18,027 nucleotides of DNA from a bacterium (lineage in GTDB: Bacteria; Desulfobacterota_D; UBA1144): NCBI GenBank assembly GCA_002701865.2, contig NZWH02000005.1, forward strand, positions 5,487 through 23,513. Reading direction: 5' to 3'. Position 1 is the first letter of the stretch. Every line of letters begins with the position of its first letter. The translations under genes were made by a program, and so were the position numbers. Below, piece by piece: positions 13,115-18,027 of this stretch. The notes below the pieces were generated by a model. It saw only the letters and a program-made list of their open reading frames with translations, did no database searches and had not been told where the DNA came from.

Positions 13115-13354
13115 ATGATTGGTGAATCTGTCAACTTTATGATAACTGGAATGACTGTTGTCTTTATGTTTCTAGTTATAATGGTCTTAGTACTCGAGGC
13201 GCAAGGAAAATTAATTAATTATTTTATTGCTTCTGAAGAAAGTGTTTCTTCAAATGAACCTCAAAAGAATTCAGATAAAAAATCTGAGGCCAAAAAGGTG
13301 GCTATTATTTCAGCTGCTGTAAAACATCATATCGCAAAAAACTCAAAGAAATAG
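13115..13354 (+). CDS. oadG: Oxaloacetate decarboxylase gamma subunit (OadG)
   Basis: The 79-residue protein has one membrane helix (about 8-27, TGMTVVFMFLVIMVLVLEA) and a cytoplasmic charged tail rich in Lys, Ser and Glu. TGM-x-VVFMFL followed by a flexible Lys-rich linker is the OadG/DUF2118 plan. The gamma subunit anchors the alpha subunit to the beta channel and, in Klebsiella, carries a zinc site near its C-terminus; here KHHIAKNSKK near the end holds two histidines that could take that role. It starts a three-gene unit with oadA (39-base gap) and oadB. The start has an SD AGGAG nine bases upstream. Confidence 0.88.
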   Translation: MIGESVNFMITGMTVVFMFLVIMVLVLEAQGKLINYFIASEESVSSNEPQKNSDKKSEAKKVAIISAAVKHHIAKNSKK

Positions 13355-13393
13355 CCTGTTTGATTGATAGAATTAAAGTGAAAGATAAAAACT

Positions 13394-15217
13394 ATGGGTA
13401 AAAAATATATAGATATTATGGATACTACTTTTAGAGATGGTTTTCAATCCGTCTTTGGAGGAAGGGTACTAATGGAAGACTTCCTTCCTGCTGTTGAAGA
13501 AGCGAAGAAGGCTGGTGTTACTCACTTTGAATTCGGAGGTGGGGCAAGGTTCCAAAGCTTATTCTTTTATTTAAATGAGAATGCTTTTGATATGATGGAT
13601 AAGTTCAGGGAAATCACTGGTCCTGATGCTAATCTACAGACTCTTTCTAGGGGAATTAATACAGTAGCTTTAGATACAGGTAGTAGAGACATCGTTGACC
13701 TTCACGCAAAGATGTTCAAAAAGCATGGAACATCAACAATACGAAATTTTGACGCACTAAATGATGTTTCAAACTTAGAATATAGCGCTAAGTGTATCAA
13801 TCAACATGGATTAAATCATGAGGTTGTTATAACTTTAATGGACTTGCCTCCTGGCTGCATAGGTGCGCATGATGTGGAGTTTTATGAAAAAATTCTAAGA
13901 CAAATTCTGAGTTCAGATATAAACTTCTCTTCATTATGTTTTAAAGATGCAAGCGGTACAGCACATCCCAAAAAGGTTTACGATACAATTAAAATGGCTA
14001 GAAACCTGCTACCTAAAGATGCTCATATAAGGTTTCATACTCATGAAAGCGCAGGAATAAGTGTGGCATGTTATTTAGCTGCACTAGAAGCAGGAGCAGA
14101 TGGTATTGATACAGCTATTTCACCTGTATCTGGTGGAACAAGTCAGCCAGATATACTTACAATGCTTCACGCCACCAAAAATACAAATTTTAATTTAAGT
14201 GACTTAGAATCATCCAAATTAATGAAAGTAAAAGAGTGCTTAGCAGACCTGTTGAAAGAATACTATGTTCCTAGAGAAGCAAAAAGAGTCTCTCCCCTAA
14301 TACCTTTTTCACCTATGCCTGGTGGAGCACTTACAGCAAATACTCAAATGATGAGAGATAACAATATTTTACATAAATATCCAGAAGTTATAGCAGCCAT
14401 GAGAGAAGTAGTAGAAAAAGGTGGTTATGGAACTTCTGTAACACCTGTTTCACAGTTCTATTGGCAACAAGCTTTTAGTAATGTCATGTTTGGGAAATGG
14501 AAAAAAATTGCTGATGGCTATGGCAGAATGGTTCTTGGGTATTTTGGTAAGACACCAATTAGTCCAGACCCAGAAATTGTTAAGATTGCTTCGGAACAAT
14601 TAAAACTAGAGCCGACTAATGAAAATCCATTAGATATAGCAGATAGAGATGAAAGAAAAAGTTTAGAGTTTTGGAAAAAAACTCTAGAAGATAAAAATAT
14701 AGACACAACAGAAGAAAATGTTTTTATTGCGGCAGCATGCGCAGAGAAAGGCATTGAATTCCTAGAAGGTAAAACTAAAGTTAATGTAAGAAAGAATACT
14801 GGAGGAGATGAAGATTCAAAAGAAGCAAAAGAATCAAAAACTGACGATAAAGTTTCGGCTTACACAATACTGCTAGATGGTGAATCTTACAATGTACAAG
14901 TTGCTGCTGGATCTAATGCGGATATTGTTTCAACATTAGGCAAAGTACAAGTCACTGGAATTAAGAAGACTTCCACTGAGAAAGAGACTTCCAAAAAAGA
15001 AGGAGGTCAGAACGTTACAGCTCCAGTAAACGGTGTAGTATTTAAGATAATGTGCTCAAATGGAGATAAAGTTGAACCTGATCAGACAGTAATAGTATTA
15101 GAATCCATGAAAATGGAAATCGAAGTAAAAGCGGGAGTTAGTGGCATTATTAATTCGATAACAGTTGATCAGGGTCAGAATGTTGAAGAAGGAGATATAA
15201 TACTAGTCATTTCGTAA
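13394..15217 (+). CDS. oadA: Oxaloacetate decarboxylase alpha subunit, biotin-dependent
   Basis: The 607-residue protein has an N-terminal HMGL-type carboxyltransferase domain (about 1-270: [10 protein letters not shown] at 10-19 with metal ligand Asp10, then Lys184 in CFKDASGT, and His215/His217 in FHTHESAG), a middle PYC_OADA domain (about 280-460), a Lys/Glu-rich linker (about 470-540) and a C-terminal biotinyl domain with VLESMKME, biotin on Lys573. In the complex it takes CO2 from oxaloacetate (or a related acid) onto biotin. The sequence is not the standard Oad[13 protein letters not shown] and [11 protein letters not shown] replace LEVWGGATFD and LQMLLRGQN, and the SQPPTE stretch is SQPDIL. 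I recall this variant from Epsilonproteobacteria, so substrate other than oxaloacetate is possible. One base separates it from oadB. Confidence 0.88.
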   Translation: MGKKYIDIMDTTFRDGFQSVFGGRVLMEDFLPAVEEAKKAGVTHFEFGGGARFQSLFFYLNENAFDMMDKFREITGPDANLQTLSRGINTVALDTGSRDIVDLHAKMFKKHGTSTIRNFDALNDVSNLEYSAKCINQHGLNHEVVITLMDLPPGCIGAHDVEFYEKILRQILSSDINFSSLCFKDASGTAHPKKVYDTIKMARNLLPKDAHIRFHTHESAGISVACYLAALEAGADGIDTAISPVSGGTSQPDILTMLHATKNTNFNLSDLESSKLMKVKECLADLLKEYYVPREAKRVSPLIPFSPMPGGALTANTQMMRDNNILHKYPEVIAAMREVVEKGGYGTSVTPVSQFYWQQAFSNVMFGKWKKIADGYGRMVLGYFGKTPISPDPEIVKIASEQLKLEPTNENPLDIADRDERKSLEFWKKTLEDKNIDTTEENVFIAAACAEKGIEFLEGKTKVNVRKNTGGDEDSKEAKESKTDDKVSAYTILLDGESYNVQVAAGSNADIVSTLGKVQVTGIKKTSTEKETSKKEGGQNVTAPVNGVVFKIMCSNGDKVEPDQTVIVLESMKMEIEVKAGVSGIINSITVDQGQNVEEGDIILVIS

Positions 15218-15218
15218 T

Positions 15219-16547
15219 ATGGTTAATATAAAAACTTACATATCTATAGTCTTGCTATTTTTTATTTTTATTAGTTTTTCTAACTATGCATATTCTGCAC
15301 AAAATAATAATATAAAGGTTGAACAAAAAGAATACGAATCAAAGAATGTTAAAGAGCTTTTCAAGAGCTTCTATAGGTCAACAGGGGTATATGAATTCTT
15401 AAATCCTGTCGAAGGTAAATTGGGTCCAGAGAAATTAAAACCTATGTCAAAATTCTCTCAAAGTTTCGGAAGAATTTTAATGATACTGATATGCATCAGT
15501 CTTTTCTATTTAGCCATCTCTAAAAATTTTGAACCCTTATTGCTTCTGCCGATTGGATTTGGAGGATTACTAGCGAATATTCCTATAGCCGAAATTGCAG
15601 GTCCAAATGGTTTTCTTGGAATACTATATTCTTTAGGTGTCCAAAATGGTCTATTCCCCATAATAATCTTTATGGGTGTTGGGGCTATGACAGATTTTGG
15701 GCCATTAATAGCAAATCCAAAAACTGCACTGTTGGGTGCTGCAGCACAGTTTGGCATATTTGGCTCTCTTGTAGGTGCAGTGTTTCTTTCACAAAATACA
15801 AGCATCATTGATTTTTCACTTCAAGACTCTGCGGCGATAAGTATTATTGGTGGTGCAGATGGACCGACAGCTATTTTTATCGCCTCAAGACTAGCTCCAG
15901 ATCTCTTAGGAGCAATCGCTGTGGCAGCTTATTCGTATATGGCACTAGTCCCGATTATACAACCACCTATAATGAGAGCTTTAACCTCTGAACATGAGAG
16001 AAAGATTAAAATGGTTCAGCTAAGAAAAGTTAATAAATTAGAAAAAATATTCTTCCCTATAACTTTACTTATTCTATGTATTTTAGTTCTACCAGATGCT
16101 ACACCACTTGTTGGCGCACTATGCTTCGGTAACTTTTTAAAAGAATCTGGTGCTGTTGATAGACTTTCTGATACAATGCAAAACTCTTTAATAAATATAG
16201 TAACTATATTCTTAGGACTTGCAGTTGGATCAAAATTAGCAGCTGAGAAATTTTTAGTACCAGAAACACTTGGAATAATCGTTATAGGACTAGTTGCTTT
16301 CTCCTTAGGAACAGCTACTGGCGTCCTAATGGGCAAACTGCTCAATAAACTCAGCAAGGATCCTATAAACCCATTAATTGGAGCTGCTGGTGTTTCCGCA
16401 GTGCCTATGGCAGCCCGTGTTGTAAGTAAGGTAGGCAACGAAGAAGATCCTTCAAATGTTCTTCTTATGCATGCAATGGGACCTAATGTTTCAGGCGTTA
16501 TAGGCTCGGCTGTTGCAGCTGGTGTATTGATTTCCATTTTTGCATAA
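15219..16547 (+). CDS. oadB: Na+-translocating decarboxylase beta subunit (OadB)
   Basis: OadB is the membrane channel that couples decarboxylation of carboxybiotin to Na+ export. The 442-residue protein begins with a signal-like segment (1-27) and a soluble stretch (28-80), then about nine helices. Functional residues known from Klebsiella OadB (Asp203, Tyr229, Asn373, Ser382) all have counterparts at a constant offset of 11: Asp214 in [10 protein letters not shown], Tyr240 in [10 protein letters not shown], Asn384 and Ser393 in [38 protein letters not shown] (152-171) is also highly conserved. The pump is therefore probably active. The soluble N-terminal extension is longer than in Klebsiella. 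The next gene begins one base after the stop. Confidence 0.93.
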   Translation: MVNIKTYISIVLLFFIFISFSNYAYSAQNNNIKVEQKEYESKNVKELFKSFYRSTGVYEFLNPVEGKLGPEKLKPMSKFSQSFGRILMILICISLFYLAISKNFEPLLLLPIGFGGLLANIPIAEIAGPNGFLGILYSLGVQNGLFPIIIFMGVGAMTDFGPLIANPKTALLGAAAQFGIFGSLVGAVFLSQNTSIIDFSLQDSAAISIIGGADGPTAIFIASRLAPDLLGAIAVAAYSYMALVPIIQPPIMRALTSEHERKIKMVQLRKVNKLEKIFFPITLLILCILVLPDATPLVGALCFGNFLKESGAVDRLSDTMQNSLINIVTIFLGLAVGSKLAAEKFLVPETLGIIVIGLVAFSLGTATGVLMGKLLNKLSKDPINPLIGAAGVSAVPMAARVVSKVGNEEDPSNVLLMHAMGPNVSGVIGSAVAAGVLISIFA

Positions 16548-16548
16548 T

Positions 16549-17025
16549 ATGAAAATTATTTTTGATATTGAAACTGATGGGTTTCTTCAGAGCTTAACAA
16601 AAATTCATTGCTTTGCTACATTTGAAATTGAAAGACAAGAAGTTAAATCTTTTAGAGAGAATCTAATTGATGGAATAGAATATCTTGAAAGTGCTGACAT
16701 CTTAATAGGACACAATATTCGAAAATTTGACATACCAGCAATTCAAAAAATCTATAACTTTAATCCAAAGGCAGAGATCTTTGATACTCTAGAGTATGCA
16801 CGTAAAATATGGCCTAAAATCATAGAGTCTGACAATAAAGAAGATAAAATACCAGTCGAATACAGAGGAAGGCATTCGCTGAAAGCCTGGGGGTATAGAT
16901 TAGGTAATTTTAAAGGTGATTATAGTGGTCCTTGGAGCATTTACAGCGAAGAGATGATGAAGTACTGCATTCAGGACGTTAAAGTGACTTACGAGCTATG
17001 GAAAGCTATACAATCACGTCTTTAA
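16549..17025 (+). CDS. DEDDy 3'-5' exonuclease, T7-DNA-polymerase-like domain
   Basis: The 158-residue protein is a stand-alone DnaQ-type exonuclease. Exo I is FDIETDG (Asp6, Glu8), Exo II is GHNIRKFDIP (Asn56, Asp61), and Exo III is KYCIQDV (Tyr139, Asp143, the Y-x3-D form), so all four acids are present and it should be active. HSLKAWGYRLGNFKGDY (109-125) followed by EEMMKYCIQDVKVT (134-147) resembles the exonuclease part of T7 DNA polymerase (SHALEAWGYRLGEMKGEY ... EEMMDYNVQDVVVT), with the polymerase half absent. The start is Met at 16549, one base after the oadB stop; the TTG-extended frame from 16540 is unlikely. The operon position with a sodium pump is odd. The 3' end overlaps the convergent gene by 12 bases. 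Confidence 0.82.
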   Translation: MKIIFDIETDGFLQSLTKIHCFATFEIERQEVKSFRENLIDGIEYLESADILIGHNIRKFDIPAIQKIYNFNPKAEIFDTLEYARKIWPKIIESDNKEDKIPVEYRGRHSLKAWGYRLGNFKGDYSGPWSIYSEEMMKYCIQDVKVTYELWKAIQSRL

Positions 17026-17502
17026 ATCTTTACCCGGTCTGAATCTATAAAATAGAATTAAAAATAGCAGAAGAATATTTGTTAACCAAACTTGTGGAAT
17101 ACCCCAAGAGATACCGTCATAGTAAATATCACTTATAGGCCAAAAAATCTTTGTCGGAAAAAATTCTTTTGTATGAAATGGAAAGTCTAGTAAAATATGG
17201 AAAGACCAGGACAATGAAGCAAATGCGAGGATTCTTTTTTTAAAAAAAAACAGAATACCAAGAACTATAAAAGATATAACAAAGCTATGAGAAAAATCGT
17301 ATAAAATCAAAACCCAATTTGGTAACTCGGCTATTTCAGGCTTTCCAAAAAGCTTAGCATTAGAACTTTTTATAAGTTTAAAGATGAAATAAGGAACAAA
17401 TGCTATTAAGTCTGGGGCAGCTCCAAAGAAAAAAGGAGAGAATCTTGCACCTCTATAACCAAACAACGCTTTTCCCCAAAGGGCGTGACTAAATGTATCC
17501 AA
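17014..17502 (-). CDS. YdjM-like membrane-bound metal-dependent hydrolase (DUF457)
   Basis: The 162-residue inner-membrane protein begins MDTFSHALWGKALFGY, the characteristic start of the DUF457/YdjM family (His6), and has membrane segments near 21-42, 66-86, 90-104 and 139-155. SFHILLDFPFHTKEFFP (98-114) gives the His-x3-Asp and downstream His expected for the metal site. Members are annotated as metal-dependent hydrolases but biochemical evidence is thin; YdjM in E. coli is part of the LexA regulon. The start is three bases after the hflC stop, and the two genes are probably one transcript. Its 3' end overlaps the exonuclease gene by 12 bases. Confidence 0.75.
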   Translation of the reverse strand: MDTFSHALWGKALFGYRGARFSPFFFGAAPDLIAFVPYFIFKLIKSSNAKLFGKPEIAELPNWVLILYDFSHSFVISFIVLGILFFFKKRILAFASLSWSFHILLDFPFHTKEFFPTKIFWPISDIYYDGISWGIPQVWLTNILLLFLILFYRFRPGKDLKT

Positions 17503-17505
17503 ATA

Positions 17506-18027
17506 CTAGTCTCTCTTTTGTATTAAATCTAATAAGCTTGAATTCATAGGAAGAAAAATGATAGTTTTTTCATCAATAATTTTTTCATAAGTTTCTAACT
17601 TTTTCATGAATTCATAAAAATCGGGGTCTTTGCTATAAGCGGAAGAATAAATTTGAGTAGCTTTTTTATCACCCTCACCCTTTACTTTTTCACTCGTCTC
17701 AAATGCTTTAGCGATTATTATTTCTTTATTCTTATTTGTTTCTGCTCTTATTTTAGCAGATTCTTCTTCACCTTCAGATCTATATCTTTTAGAAATTCTT
17801 TGTCTTTCTGCTACCATTCTATCAAAAACACTTTGTTGGACTTCAGAGGGTAAATCAGCTCTTTTAATTCTGACATCAATCAACTCTATTCCATATTCAG
17901 AAAGCTTTTCACTGCTCCCTGCCTTTACCTTATCCATTATCAGCTCTCTATTCTCGGCTATTACGTCGTTTATATTATGAGTAGCTAATTCCTCTCTAAG
18001 TTCGGAATAAACTATATCCTCTATCCT
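17506..18027 (-). CDS. hflC: HflC protease modulator, C-terminal part
   Basis: The window holds the C-terminal 173 residues of HflC, an SPFH/Band-7 protein which, with HflK, forms a large cage around the membrane protease FtsH and limits its activity. The frame is open to the right edge, so the gene starts outside the window. Visible features are the helical IEDIVYSELREELATHN end of the Band-7 domain, the conserved YGIELIDVRIKRADLP strand, the long charged coiled coil with QQSVFDRMVAERQRISKRYR and SEGEEESAKIRAETN, and the final FLPMNSSLLDLI segment. hflK would be expected further upstream, outside the window. The ydjM-like gene follows after three bases. Confidence 0.92.
   Translation of the reverse strand, partial: RIEDIVYSELREELATHNINDVIAENRELIMDKVKAGSSEKLSEYGIELIDVRIKRADLPSEVQQSVFDRMVAERQRISKRYRSEGEEESAKIRAETNKNKEIIIAKAFETSEKVKGEGDKKATQIYSSAYSKDPDFYEFMKKLETYEKIIDEKTIIFLPMNSSLLDLIQKRD

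Noticed and set aside
16016..16537. Long 173-codon open frame on the minus strand within oadB
   Set aside because: It is a shadow of the conserved oadB coding frame, Pro/Ser/Thr-rich low-complexity translation, with no start signals.

Overview
The window is a very AT-rich, tightly packed bacterial chromosome segment. The organism is most likely a free-living, probably marine proteobacterium of the streamlined, low-GC kind. The reasons are hspQ, hflC, cpdA, azurin, an outer-membrane beta-barrel protein with a C-terminal Phe, and a Na+-translocating decarboxylase. HspQ, HflC and CpdA together favour Gammaproteobacteria, but I cannot settle the lineage from this sequence. The OadA/OadB types resemble, from memory, those of Epsilonproteobacteria. 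I see no tRNA, rRNA, CRISPR array, insertion sequence or prophage module.

Layout. 1-530: 3' end of a glutamate dehydrogenase gene. 538-948 (-): small secreted protein. 993-1796 (-): solitary RecB/Cas4-like Fe-S nuclease, divergent from hspQ and a family-5 uracil-DNA glycosylase gene (1866-2860). 3048-5772: DUF6311-type membrane protein and a TIGR00341/DUF389 membrane protein. 5774-6279 (-): an exported protein preceded by an overlapping 27-codon membrane-peptide ORF. 6360-7214: mannosyl-3-phosphoglycerate phosphatase (compatible solute metabolism). 7371-8118 (-): flavodoxin, preceded by a previously uncalled 48-codon membrane-protein gene with excellent promoter and SD signals. 8270-9426: azurin and a convergent beta-barrel protein. 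9562-10371: two tiny membrane ORFs and pgsA (phosphatidylglycerophosphate synthase). 10377-11177 (-): alpha/beta hydrolase. 11239-11304: 21-codon lipoprotein ORF. 11306-12088 (-): cpdA, cAMP phosphodiesterase. 12142-12768: aquaporin-family channel. 12771-12977 (-): 68-aa unknown. 13115-17025: oadG-oadA-oadB plus a T7-polymerase-like 3'-5' exonuclease gene in one tight operon. 17014-18027 (-): YdjM-like membrane protein behind hflC, which runs off the window.

How the genes fit together. The oad operon encodes a biotin-dependent, membrane-bound decarboxylase (alpha carboxyltransferase/biotin, beta channel, gamma anchor) coupling decarboxylation to Na+ export. The last gene of the operon, one base after oadB, is a DEDDy exonuclease with no obvious link to that function. 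Azurin and flavodoxin are small electron carriers of periplasm and cytoplasm. The nuclease and the glycosylase give a small DNA-repair flavour to the 1-3 kb region.

Two general features stand out. First, convergent neighbours end within a few bases of each other or overlap. Second, several genes have a -10-like hexamer ending 5-7 bases before the start codon and no Shine-Dalgarno, which suggests leaderless transcripts, while others (azurin, flavodoxin, oadG, the 48-aa gene) have clear SD sites. Five small ORFs of 21-48 codons, all predicted membrane or lipoprotein, fill gaps that would otherwise look empty.
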